The notes below the pieces were generated by a model. It was not told the origin of the DNA. It worked only from the letters and a program-made list of their open reading frames with translations, and did not search any database. Source: Sphingomonas sp. Leaf34 (GTDB lineage Bacteria > Pseudomonadota > Alphaproteobacteria > Sphingomonadales > Sphingomonadaceae). From it: a stretch of DNA of 64,000 nt. The first letter of the stretch is position 1; the number at the start of each line of letters is the position of its first letter. Location: assembly GCF_001421805.1 (NCBI RefSeq), contig NZ_LMLC01000004.1:434001-498000 (forward strand), given 5' to 3'. Positions 54,291-62,918 of this stretch are shown here, piece by piece. A program made the translations under genes and the position numbers.

Positions 54291-55760
54291 GTGTCCGTTT
54301 CCAGTATTGCACTCAATCGGTTCGGTCTCGGTGCGAGGCCCGGTGACAAGGTTTCAGGCGATCCGGCGCGATGGGTGCTCGCGCAGTGCGATCGGTTCGA
54401 TGCGCGGCCCGCCGCGATTGCGGGCGCGCCCTCGACCGCGAGCGTGTCGGTGGGGCTTTCCGCGTATTTCGCGGAGCAGAGGGCGATCCGGGCGCAGTTC
54501 GGTCCGCGGGGGCCGAAGCCTGCGACGGAACCGGCTCCCGCGTCGATGGCGACGCCAGGGCCCGCCATGGCTGTTGCCGATCCAGGCGAAGCGGCGCGTC
54601 AGGCGGCGCGGCAACGGGCGGGCAAGCTCAGCCGCGACGATTATGGGGCCGCGGTCGCTGCGCGGACGATCGCCGCGCTGACGAGCGACGCGCCGTTCGT
54701 CGAGCGGCTGGTGCACTTCTGGGCGAACCATTTCGCGGTCTCGACCGACAAGCTCGAGGTCACCGGGCTCGCAGGGCCGATGGAGTTCCAGGCGATTCGC
54801 CCGCATGTGCTCGGCACGTTCGCCGACATGCTGAACGCGGTCGAGCGGCATCCGGCGATGCTGCTCTATCTCGACCAGGCGGTGTCGGTCGGCCCCGACA
54901 GCGCTTTCGCCGCGCGCCGGGCCAAGCGCCGGTCGGGCCTGAACGAGAATCTCGCGCGCGAGATCATGGAGCTGCACACGCTCGGCGTCCGCAGCGGCTA
55001 TACGCAGGCCGACGTCACCGAATTCGCACGGGCGATGACGGGCTGGACGGTGGCGGGGATCGGCCGTGGGCCGGGCGCGCGCGTGCAGGACGATTCGCGG
55101 GCCGGCGCGTTCGTGTTCCTGGCCGACGTGCACCAGCCGGGCGACCGGATCGTGATGGGCAAACGCTATCCCGCGGGCGGCGAGGCGCAGGCGCAGGCGG
55201 TGCTCGCCGATCTCGCGGTCCATCCCGCGACCGCGACGCATATCGCGACCAAGCTCGCGCGGCACTTCGCGAGCGATACGCCGCCGCCGGCGATGGTGGC
55301 GCGGATCGCGGCGGCGTTCCGGACATCGGGGGGCGACCTGCCCACCGTCTACCGCGCGGTGGTCGCATCGCCCGAAGCGTGGGTGACGCCGCCGGTGAAG
55401 TTCAAGTCGCCGTGGGAATGGTATGTCTCGACGCAGCGCGCGCTGGGGACGACGACGGTCCAGCCGGGCGTGACGGTGGGCATGATGAACCAGCTCGGCC
55501 AGCCGATCTGGAAGCCGGGGCAGCCGGTCGGCTATGACGATATCGCCGCCGCCTGGGCCGGGCCTGATGCGATCCTGCGCCGGGTCGAGGCGGCGGAACG
55601 GTTCGCGGCGCGCGCAGGGCCGGTCGATGCGCGCGCGCTGGCCCCGGCGCTGTACCCGGGGGCGCTGAGTGCCGCGACCGCGCAAGGCCTCGCGCGCGCG
55701 GAGAGCCCGGCGCAGGCGCTGGCGCTGCTGCTGGTAGCCCCCGAATCGTTGCGGAGATGA
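54291..55760 (+). CDS. DUF1800 family protein
   Basis: A 489-residue protein with the DUF1800 pattern: ALNRFGLGARPG near the start, LVHFWANHFAVSTDK, NENLAREIMELHTLGVRSGY, DVTEFARAMTGWTV and SPEAWVTPPVKFKSPWEW. The family pairs almost always with DUF1501. The function is unknown, though a surface or export role has been proposed for the pair. GTG 54291 has a strong GGAAGGAGAGG upstream. The stop overlaps the DUF1501 start. Confidence 0.93.
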   Translation: MSVSSIALNRFGLGARPGDKVSGDPARWVLAQCDRFDARPAAIAGAPSTASVSVGLSAYFAEQRAIRAQFGPRGPKPATEPAPASMATPGPAMAVADPGEAARQAARQRAGKLSRDDYGAAVAARTIAALTSDAPFVERLVHFWANHFAVSTDKLEVTGLAGPMEFQAIRPHVLGTFADMLNAVERHPAMLLYLDQAVSVGPDSAFAARRAKRRSGLNENLAREIMELHTLGVRSGYTQADVTEFARAMTGWTVAGIGRGPGARVQDDSRAGAFVFLADVHQPGDRIVMGKRYPAGGEAQAQAVLADLAVHPATATHIATKLARHFASDTPPPAMVARIAAAFRTSGGDLPTVYRAVVASPEAWVTPPVKFKSPWEWYVSTQRALGTTTVQPGVTVGMMNQLGQPIWKPGQPVGYDDIAAAWAGPDAILRRVEAAERFAARAGPVDARALAPALYPGALSAATAQGLARAESPAQALALLLVAPESLRR

Positions 55761-56917
55761 TCATGCTTGACCGTCGTTCCTTTCTCTCGACCGGTACGCT
55801 CGGCGTGCTGGGGTCCGCCTTCGTGCCGCGCATCGCGTTTGCACGCGCCGCGACCAACAAGCGGTTCGTGTTCGTCATCCAGCGCGGCGCGGCCGACGGG
55901 CTGGGCATGATCGGCGCGGTCGGCGATCCTGCGTTCGCCGGCGTGCGCGGCGATCTTGCTGCGGATCTGGCGGCGGGCACCAAGCTCGACGGCATGTTCG
56001 CGCTGCACCCGGCGATGGTGGCGAGCGCGGGGCTGTACACACAGGGCCAGGCGCTGTTCGCGCATGCGATCGCGTCGCCCTATCGCGATCGGTCGCATTT
56101 CGACGGGCAGAACGTGCTCGAGACGGGCGGCGCGAGCGCGTATCAGGTGCGCGACGGGTGGCTGAACCGGCTGCTCGGCGTGCTGCCCGCGGACCAGGCG
56201 CGCGCGATCGCTGTGGCGGCGACGGTGCCGATGGCATTGCGCGGGCGGCGCGAGGTGGCGTCCTATGCGCCGTCGAACCTGCCCGATGCATCCGACGACC
56301 TGCTGCAGCGCGTGACGATGCTGTACGAGGGCGACGCCCAGTTGCACGGTCTGTGGAGCGAGGCGATGGCGACGCGCCAGCTGACCAGTGATCTGGGGCA
56401 GGACGGCGGCCGCAATGCCGCCGCGACCGGTGCGCTCGCCGCGCGGTTGCTCACGCCCGACAATGGCGCGCGAATCGCGATGATCGAGACGGGCGGGTGG
56501 GATACGCATACCGGCCAGCGTGGTCGGCTGACCGCACAGTTGAAGGGTCTCGATGCGATGATCGCGGCGCTGCAGGCGGGGCTGGGGCCGTTATGGGCGG
56601 ACACGATGGTGCTGGTCGCGACCGAGTTCGGGCGGACCGTCGCGGTCAACGGCACGGGCGGCACGGATCACGGCACGGGCACCGCGGCGATGCTGTTCGG
56701 CGGTGGGGTGAAGGGCGGGCGAGTCGTGTCTGACTGGCCCGGGCTCGCCGCCGCCGCGCTGTACGAGGCGCGCGATCTGAAGCCGACGATGCAGCTCGAT
56801 GCGTTCATCGGCGGCGCGGTGTCGGCGCATTTCGGGGTCGAGCCGGCGCGCGCGATGGCGGCGTTGTTTCCGGCGAGCGCGCGGACGGCGGCGATCGAGG
56901 GGCTGGTGCGGGTGTGA
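55757..56917 (+). CDS. DUF1501 family protein, Tat-exported
   Basis: A 386-residue protein whose N-terminus (LDRRSFLSTGTLGVLGSAF) carries a twin-arginine-type signal. It shows the DUF1501 alkaline-phosphatase-like layout: VFVIQRGAADGLGMIGAVGD, SHFDGQNVLETGG, GWDTHTGQRG, ATEFGRTVAVNGTGGTDHGT and FGGGVKGGRVVSDWPGL. The metal-site pattern suggests a hydrolase fold. Co-translated with DUF1800. ATG 55757 overlaps the previous stop; ATG 55763 is also possible. Confidence 0.92.
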   Translation: MIMLDRRSFLSTGTLGVLGSAFVPRIAFARAATNKRFVFVIQRGAADGLGMIGAVGDPAFAGVRGDLAADLAAGTKLDGMFALHPAMVASAGLYTQGQALFAHAIASPYRDRSHFDGQNVLETGGASAYQVRDGWLNRLLGVLPADQARAIAVAATVPMALRGRREVASYAPSNLPDASDDLLQRVTMLYEGDAQLHGLWSEAMATRQLTSDLGQDGGRNAAATGALAARLLTPDNGARIAMIETGGWDTHTGQRGRLTAQLKGLDAMIAALQAGLGPLWADTMVLVATEFGRTVAVNGTGGTDHGTGTAAMLFGGGVKGGRVVSDWPGLAAAALYEARDLKPTMQLDAFIGGAVSAHFGVEPARAMAALFPASARTAAIEGLVRV

Positions 56918-56975
56918 GGCGGTCGCTGCGGGCTACGCGTGGCGCGGTCTCGGCGCGAGCCAGGCCTCACTCTGC

Positions 56976-57058
56976 GTCATCCTGACGCAAATCAGGGCTC
57001 CGGGTCAGGATGGCTACCCCCTGGTACCCTGGGTCCTGACTTTCGTCAGGATGACGGA
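56976..57058. repeat. Inverted repeat pair, CATCCTGACG family
   Basis: Left unit (CGTCATCCTGACGCAAATCA near 56976) and right unit (GGGTCCTGACTTTCGTCAGG near 57031) are imperfect complements and match the pair at 53607-53690. It lies between DUF1501 and argS, and ends 90 bp before argS. Confidence 0.85.
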
Positions 57059-57147
57059 GGGGCGGGCCGCGGGCGCGACGGGATTAAAATTGAGCGCCAC
57101 ACGGCTTTGGTCTAGAGCGCGCGTTTCCTTGACGTACCGGGACTGCC

Positions 57148-58872
57148 ATGACGCTCTATACCCGTTTCGCCGCGCATATCGATGCGGCGCTCGACACGCT
57201 GACCGCGGCGGGGACGCTGCCGGACGGGCTCGATCGCAAGAATGTGACGGTCGAGCCGCCGCGCGACACGAGCCATGGTGATCTCGCGACCAACGCCGCA
57301 ATGGTGCTCGCCAAGCCCGCCAAGACCAATCCGCGCGTGCTGGCGGATGCGCTGGTCGCCGAGCTGTCGAAGCTCGAGGACGTCGCGTCGGCGAGCGTCG
57401 CAGGGCCCGGTTTCATCAACATGAAGCTGACCGACGACGCGTGGCGCGCCGAGCTCGCGGCAATCCCGGCGGCGGGCGCGGATTACGGCCGGTCGACGCA
57501 AGGCGCGGGGATCACGGTCAATATCGAATATGTCTCGGCCAACCCCACGGGGCCGATGCACATGGGGCATTGCCGCGGCGCGGTGGTCGGCGATGCGCTG
57601 GCCAGCCTGCTCGAATTCGCCGGGCACCGCGTGATCCGCGAATATTATGTCAACGATGCGGGCGGCCAGGTCGACGTGCTCGCGCGCTCGGTCCACCTGC
57701 GCTACCGCGAGGCGCTGGGCGAGACCGTCGAGATCCCCGAGGGGCTCTACCCCGGCGATTATCTTGTCCCCGTCGGCCAGTCGCTCGCCACCGAATATGG
57801 CGACCGGTATGTCGGCGCGCCCGAGAGCGAATGGCTGGCGATCTTCCGTACGCAGGCGGTCGCCGCGATGATGGTGATGATCCGCGCCGATCTCGCGCTG
57901 CTCGGGATCGAGCATGAGGTGTTCGCGTCCGAAGCCGAGCTCCAGGCGGCCAAGAAGCCCGAGGCGGCCGAGGCGGAGCTGCGGTCGCGCGACCTGGTGT
58001 ATGACGGCGTGCTCGAGGCGCCCAAGGGCGAGACGCCCGACGACTGGGAGCCGGTCGAGCTGCCGCTGTTCCGCTCGACCCAGTTCGGCGACGACCAGGA
58101 TCGCCCGATCAAGAAGTCGAACGGATCCTGGACCTATTTCGGCGCCGATCTCGCCTATCATTTCCAGAAGAGCCAGAGCGCCGATCAGCTGATCGACATC
58201 TGGGGCGCGGATCACGGCGGCACGGTCAAGCGCATCGTCGCGGCGGTCGCGGCGCTGACCGGTGGCAAGACCCGGTTCGACGTGAAGCTGGTTCAGATGG
58301 TCCGGCTGTTGCGCAACGGCGAGCCGGTGAAGATGTCGAAGCGATCGGGCAATTTCGTCACGCTGGCCGATGTCGTGCGCGAAGTCGGCAAGGACGTCGT
58401 GCGCTTCACGATGCTCACGCGGCGGTCCGATGCGCAGATGGATTTCGACTTCGCGAAGGTGGTCGAGGCGTCGAAGGACAACCCGGTTTTCTACGTCCAG
58501 TACGCGCATGCGCGGATCGCATCGCTGCATCGGCGCGCGGAAGAGGCGGGAATTACGCCGATTTCGGCAGATTTGTCCCGGCTTGATACGGACGAACTGG
58601 CGCTGGTGCAGCTCGCAGCACAGTTCCCGCGGCTCGTCGAGATCGCCTCCACGGCGCGCGAACCGCATAGAATCGCGTTCTATCTCTATGACTTGGCGGC
58701 GGCGTTTCATGCGCTGTGGAATGTCGGCAACGACCGTCCCGATCGCCGTTTCCTGGTGATCGAGGATCCGCAGGCGACCGCGGCACGTCTTTTCTTAGCG
58801 TCCGCAATAGGGCAGATTATTCATAACGGCCTCGCCATCATGGGTGTCGAAGCGGTTTCGGAGATGAAGTGA
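57148..58872 (+). CDS. argS: Arginyl-tRNA synthetase
   Basis: A 574-residue class I synthetase. The HIGH motif appears as HMGH in NPTGPMHMGHCRGAVVGD; KMSKS appears as KMSKRSGNFVTL. The N-terminal additional domain and C-terminal anticodon-binding domain (YAHARIASLHRRAE to the end) are present. Length is normal. The stop overlaps the following SPOR gene. Confidence 0.97.
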   Translation: MTLYTRFAAHIDAALDTLTAAGTLPDGLDRKNVTVEPPRDTSHGDLATNAAMVLAKPAKTNPRVLADALVAELSKLEDVASASVAGPGFINMKLTDDAWRAELAAIPAAGADYGRSTQGAGITVNIEYVSANPTGPMHMGHCRGAVVGDALASLLEFAGHRVIREYYVNDAGGQVDVLARSVHLRYREALGETVEIPEGLYPGDYLVPVGQSLATEYGDRYVGAPESEWLAIFRTQAVAAMMVMIRADLALLGIEHEVFASEAELQAAKKPEAAEAELRSRDLVYDGVLEAPKGETPDDWEPVELPLFRSTQFGDDQDRPIKKSNGSWTYFGADLAYHFQKSQSADQLIDIWGADHGGTVKRIVAAVAALTGGKTRFDVKLVQMVRLLRNGEPVKMSKRSGNFVTLADVVREVGKDVVRFTMLTRRSDAQMDFDFAKVVEASKDNPVFYVQYAHARIASLHRRAEEAGITPISADLSRLDTDELALVQLAAQFPRLVEIASTAREPHRIAFYLYDLAAAFHALWNVGNDRPDRRFLVIEDPQATAARLFLASAIGQIIHNGLAIMGVEAVSEMK

Positions 58873-59591
58873 TGGCCGAAGACATGGATCTGCGCGAGGA
58901 AGACCGGCTCCCCTGGCTCGAAACCGTCGAGCCCGACGATGAGGACACGGTCGGCATCGGCCGCGTGATCGCGCTCGTTGTGCTCGGCCTTGCGGTGCTC
59001 GCGGCGATCATCTTCGGCATCTACAAGCTGCAGCAGCGCGCACCCACGGGTGACGGCCAGCTGATTGCCGCGCAGGAGGGCGACTACAAGGTCAAGCCCG
59101 AGGACGCCGGCGGCATGAAGGTCAAGGGCGAGGGCGAGTCGGCGATCGCGACGAGCGCTGGAAAGACGGGCAACGGTGCGATCGACCTTCGCGGCGTGCC
59201 GGAGAAGCCGGTGGCCGGCAAACGCGAAACCGCCCCCAAGGCGACCGGATCCGCCGGCCGAAACGCGGTTGCGCAAGTGCCGGCATCTGGCGGACGACTC
59301 GTTGCCGATGCGCCGATGGCGCCATCGCGATCGGCGGGCGCAGGTACGGCCAGCGGCGGATCGCTGGTGCAGCTCGGCGCATATCCGAGCGAAGCGTCCG
59401 CCAATGCCGCATGGACGAACTTCTCGAAACGGTTCGGATACGTCGCATCGCTCGGCAAGTCGGTGCAGCCGGTCGCGACGGGCGGCCGTACATTGTACCG
59501 TCTGCGCGTCAACGCGGGCAGCGCCAACCAGGCGGCAGATATATGCGGCCGGTTGCGCGTCGCGGGCGAGACCTGCTTCGTCGCAAGCTGA
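58872..59591 (+). CDS. SPOR-domain single-pass membrane protein
   Basis: A 239-residue protein. Acidic N-terminus (LREEDRLPWLETVEPDDEDT), one membrane segment VIALVVLGLAVLAAIIFGIY at about 32-51, a Gly/Ala/Lys-rich linker, and a C-terminal SPOR domain (LVQLGAYPSEASANAAWTNF to the end). SPOR proteins bind glycan lacking stem peptides at the septum. Start ATG 58872 (GTG 58869 possible) follows the argS stop directly, indicating coupling. Confidence 0.88.
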   Translation: MAEDMDLREEDRLPWLETVEPDDEDTVGIGRVIALVVLGLAVLAAIIFGIYKLQQRAPTGDGQLIAAQEGDYKVKPEDAGGMKVKGEGESAIATSAGKTGNGAIDLRGVPEKPVAGKRETAPKATGSAGRNAVAQVPASGGRLVADAPMAPSRSAGAGTASGGSLVQLGAYPSEASANAAWTNFSKRFGYVASLGKSVQPVATGGRTLYRLRVNAGSANQAADICGRLRVAGETCFVAS

Positions 59592-60155
59592 TCGGGCCAG
59601 ATCCGAGAGCGGTACTCGCTGCCGGGGGCGAACCCCGGCGAGTACTTCACGCGCAGGGTCTCCGTACGCTTGCGGGTTTCGCGCCGGCATCTGGCCGACC
59701 GCCCAGCCAAGACGCCGTGCTGCTACCTGGCGCGCCGGCTCGGCATCCTGGCGCCATGCAACGGTCCATCACGGCAATGCTGACGAGCTGCCGGCGTCGC
59801 AGCGCATAAGGAAGCGATCCGCCACCGCTGCGCGCGACGCTTGAAGATGTGGGTGGCGACACCATCGAGATCTTGATGTGACACCGCCGAGGGGCCCTGG
59901 CGTGCTGGCCGCGGCTGACATTGGTTCACGCTCTTTGCAGATACCTCTGCGCTCGCCGCTGAGGCGCTTTGCGCTGTTCCACAAGATACCGGAAACGCGT
60001 TTGGGGTCAGCGATAAGGCGCCGTCTTGCCCGCCCGCTAGATGGATCGGTGCGTCGGCGACGGCTCTGGCAGCGCGGTTTATCGTGCAATTCTTATCGCT
60101 TGCAAGTTCGAGGAGAAGGCATACTCTCGCTGGCAGTGGATTAAGGAGAGCCACC
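59592..60155. other. No supported gene; possible synteny break
   Basis: I see no convincing coding frame. In other sphingomonads, as I recall, a beta-hexosaminidase gene (nagZ) and scpAB often follow argS-SPOR. None is here, so this may be where the ancestral order is broken. Long open frames on both strands have Arg/Pro/Ser-rich compositions typical of antisense or noncoding GC-rich DNA. Confidence 0.4.
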
Positions 60156-60425
60156 ATGGCGACATACCCGGAACTCGAAGCCAATCCCGAGGATAAGAAC
60201 CTCGTGATATTGCAGAGCCTGATTTGCCTGTTGCGTGAAAAGAACATCCTGTCGCGCGCGGATATCGAAGAGCTATGTGACACGGTGCAACGCCGCGCAC
60301 GCGACCATGCGAGCGATCCGCTCCCGTGCCAGATGAACGGCGCGCGTGCAGCCGCGGCAGAGGTCGCGCAGATCGGCAATTACATCGGCCGCAAATATGG
60401 TGGCAAGCATCGCCGTACGCTCTGA
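60156..60425 (+). CDS. Small helical protein, hypothetical
   Basis: An 89-residue protein with a strong ribosome binding site (AAGGAGAG) 7 bp before the ATG. It has a helical core, NLVILQSLICLLREKNILSR and DIEELCDTVQRRARDH, then a basic tail (YIGRKYGGKHRRTL). The composition is far more protein-like than its flanks. No family was recognised. It stands alone between noncoding stretches, just upstream of tRNA-Lys. Confidence 0.7.
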   Translation: MATYPELEANPEDKNLVILQSLICLLREKNILSRADIEELCDTVQRRARDHASDPLPCQMNGARAAAAEVAQIGNYIGRKYGGKHRRTL

Positions 60426-60723
60426 TTTCAGGGGCCTGGACGAAGTCGGCCGAGGGGGCATTTCTTTGGCAGCGGCTTGAGTGCGCTGGACGCATTCGAC
60501 CCAGGCACCGTGTTCGCGACCAGGCATGTTTTGATTTGGATTGCTATTCGTTGCGGGAGAGCGACCACACGCCGAGCGCAATGCTGTCGATGAAAATGGC
60601 TGCAAATCGACAAAAGAGCGGCGTTTCGACGAAAAGGGGGTTGCAGGCCCCAAAGAGTCTGCTAACAGCGCGCCTCCAGCAGCGGGGCGCCACACCAAGG
60701 CGTCACTCAAACCGCCCCGGAAT
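60426..60723. other. No supported gene upstream of tRNA-Lys
   Basis: Nothing convincing on either strand; tRNA-Lys promoter sequences should lie near the right end. Confidence 0.4.
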
Positions 60724-60799
<76 letters not shown>

Positions 60800-61766
60800 C
60801 TTCCCCTAAAAACGCGAGATCTGGTGGCATTGCTGGAATGCCAGCGTTGAGAATGCCTTGTCGCAGCGTTTATTGCGTGAGCGAGCTTAGCGGCAGAGTG
60901 AAGCGGGCTATGTGAACGCGCCGCGATGCCCGTCGGTTTTTTGACCGCATGAAACGATTACAATGAGGGGATGGGCATTTGGGCCGTCTCCGGCGCTAAA
61001 AGCACCAACCGGGGCATTTCGATCTGCGGCGTTCAAAGGCGCAGTCGGTCAGCGTTGAGGTGTCCGATCTTGCCGGTCATTGGCCCCCCACGGCAGCACG
61101 AAGTTTGATCGCTGCCTGGCAAGTTTCCGTATGTCCTACCGACCCTTGCCGAGCAGTCGGAGTTATCTGCCACTCTGCCTTTCGAGTATCCAGCGGGGGA
61201 GGCCATGCACCTCGTCACGCTCATGAACCTTGATGCCTATGAGGGGCGGACTGCTGAGGTACACGTGGCTCTGATGGAAGGCAGGGGGTGGCAGATGCTG
61301 CGTTGACTGGGCAGACGCAGACGTCGTGCTTTGATGGTCCAGCGGCCGCCTGACGATGTCCTGTGGTCTTGATCGTGGCGGGCTCGACCGTCTCGATCAG
61401 GCGTGGTCCGATCGCGTGCCTGTGGGGCCAGGCGGCGTCGATCAGGAGCCGACCGATCAGAAGGCTGGTTCTGAGCCAGCCACTCCGCCATTTGGGCGGC
61501 GTGCCGCGCCTCGTCGGCGGGTGGCATCACGGCATCGAGATCGCGGCTCGGCGCTGGGACGTGCTGCAACAGAAAGCGCCCCCTTGTGTGGCTTTCTACG
61601 GTTCAAGCGGGAAGGGTTCGACACGCCCCCTTTGCCCTGACGGGTCCACGTCTGTCGTGCAGGTCTCCAAAGGGATCAGACTTCATATAATCTATCCTGA
61701 CAGGGGCCAATTGCGCTGAAGTACTGATAAATATTCCATGTCAGCCGCTTGGCAGGGGGGCTCAAA
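60800..61766. other. No supported gene
   Basis: Nearly 1 kb without a convincing coding frame. A minus-strand frame between about 61237 and 61569 starts with plausible composition but soon becomes Arg/Asp-rich, and several frames break in turn, which would fit a decayed gene. I could not identify an ancestor. Confidence 0.4.
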
Positions 61767-61880
61767 ATGGATCAATTCAAAAAAAGCGCCTTTAGCGCAG
61801 CGATGATGCTCGCCTCCACGTCGGCGAGGGCACAGGATGTTGCGGACGCTATTCGGGTCGTCCGAACATTGGGTCGATAA
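61767..61880 (+). pseudogene. Truncated gene with signal peptide, possible remnant
   Basis: A 37-residue frame: MDQFKKSAFSAAMMLASTSA, then RAQD, then 13 more residues to a TAA. The first 24 residues form a normal-looking signal peptide with cut site ARA|QD, with a G-rich ribosome binding site 8-13 bp before the ATG. What follows is too short for a mature protein. It may be a broken remnant of an exported protein, or a real small peptide. Confidence 0.4.
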
Positions 61881-62573
61881 TGCCAGGCGGTTCGGCCACG
61901 GCGGATGAATTCTCACCGTCGTGATCAGGCCGTATCAAATCCAGGGGTCTGCTAGGGCGACCACTATTGCGCTTATCTCCGTAACCACGCCCCTTGGGGA
62001 GCCACGGCGTTGTGGATGATGCGGTGACGGCGGATAGGGGAAGACCGACAGCGAAGAGACCATGGTCGCACACCATGCTACTTCGGGGGGCATGTGCTGG
62101 CTGGGTCATTATCGCCTCTAGCAACATCCAGGTTGCGATGGCCCGGCTTCGCAGTACAGCGCCGCGCGCGGTACGATACCGAATGGTAATAACAGATAGC
62201 CGGCGCGCCAAGTGCGGCAGAGCAGCCACGCTGCACGGCAGATGATCGATGGCGCGATCGCATAGGCTGGATACGGCTTGATCGCCGGCCATGCCGCAGC
62301 TTTTTGCCGCGTGGTGCCGGGCGCAGATAAAAGTCTGTCGTTCAGGCTCGGCGCCTGCGATCTGACTGAAGACGCGCGATGATTCGACCGCGACCGTGAC
62401 TTTGCGCTGCGTGCGCTGGATCGTGCGATGAAGCCCGATGCGCAACCCCGGTGTCCCCAAAGTGCCCCGACGTGGAATGCCCCGGACTGGCGCCCGACCT
62501 TTCCGACGGTCGAATATAGGGGGCGGTCTTGCAAGCCTCGGCGGCTTTGTCGGCACCCTCGTGAACGAGGAAA
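61881..62573. other. No supported gene
   Basis: No convincing coding frame. A long minus-strand frame runs through it but also reads through the tRNA-Asn fragment, so it is rejected as a gene. AT content is slightly higher than the core genes, with scattered short frames. Confidence 0.4.
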
Positions 62574-62621
62574 TGGCTCCCTGAGTAGGATTCGAACCTA
62601 CGGCCACTCGATTAACAGTCG
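62574..62621 (-). other. tRNA-Asn(GTT) 3' fragment, probable attachment site
   Basis: On the minus strand this 48-nt stretch reads CGA, the anticodon loop CTGTTAA, TCGAG, the variable loop, a perfect T arm (GTAGG-TTCGAAT-CCTAC), then TCAGGGA, G and CCA. It is the 3' half of a tRNA-Asn. Upstream (62622 onward) the pairing 5' half is absent, so it cannot fold as a whole tRNA. Tyrosine-integrase elements that enter tRNA genes leave just such a 3' fragment at their far end. By that rule the element would lie to the right of 62621. Confidence 0.6.
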
Positions 62622-62918
62622 TAAGGTTTCCGTTATTTTTCAACGGACCTTATCACATGTTCTCGCTCTACCCCCTCACGGGTATCTGCGGCGTTCAACG
62701 GTTTGTCATAACGGCGCGACTCGCGAAACGGGTGTCTGGATCAGGCGCGCGCGTGGCGCCGCGCGCGTCGCGCTCGGCGAGATGCTATGCGGTGTGTTGA
62801 GCAGCCGATCGGGTGGGCCCGGCACCTATCGAACTGACGCCCTTGGGGCGCGTTCGGCGGCGGGCGAAATACCCCCGGCGATACCCCCGCACGCGCTTGG
62901 TTGCGGAGGGCTGGTCTG

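Noticed and set aside
61237..61569. 110-residue minus-strand frame
   Set aside because: The first 35 residues look possible (ADEARHAAQMAEWLAQNQPS) but the rest is noncoding-like. I could not identify a family; it may be a remnant.
61849..62643. 264-residue minus-strand frame
   Set aside because: It reads through the tRNA-Asn fragment (NRVAVGSNPTQGA is translated tRNA) and shows no protein-like domain.
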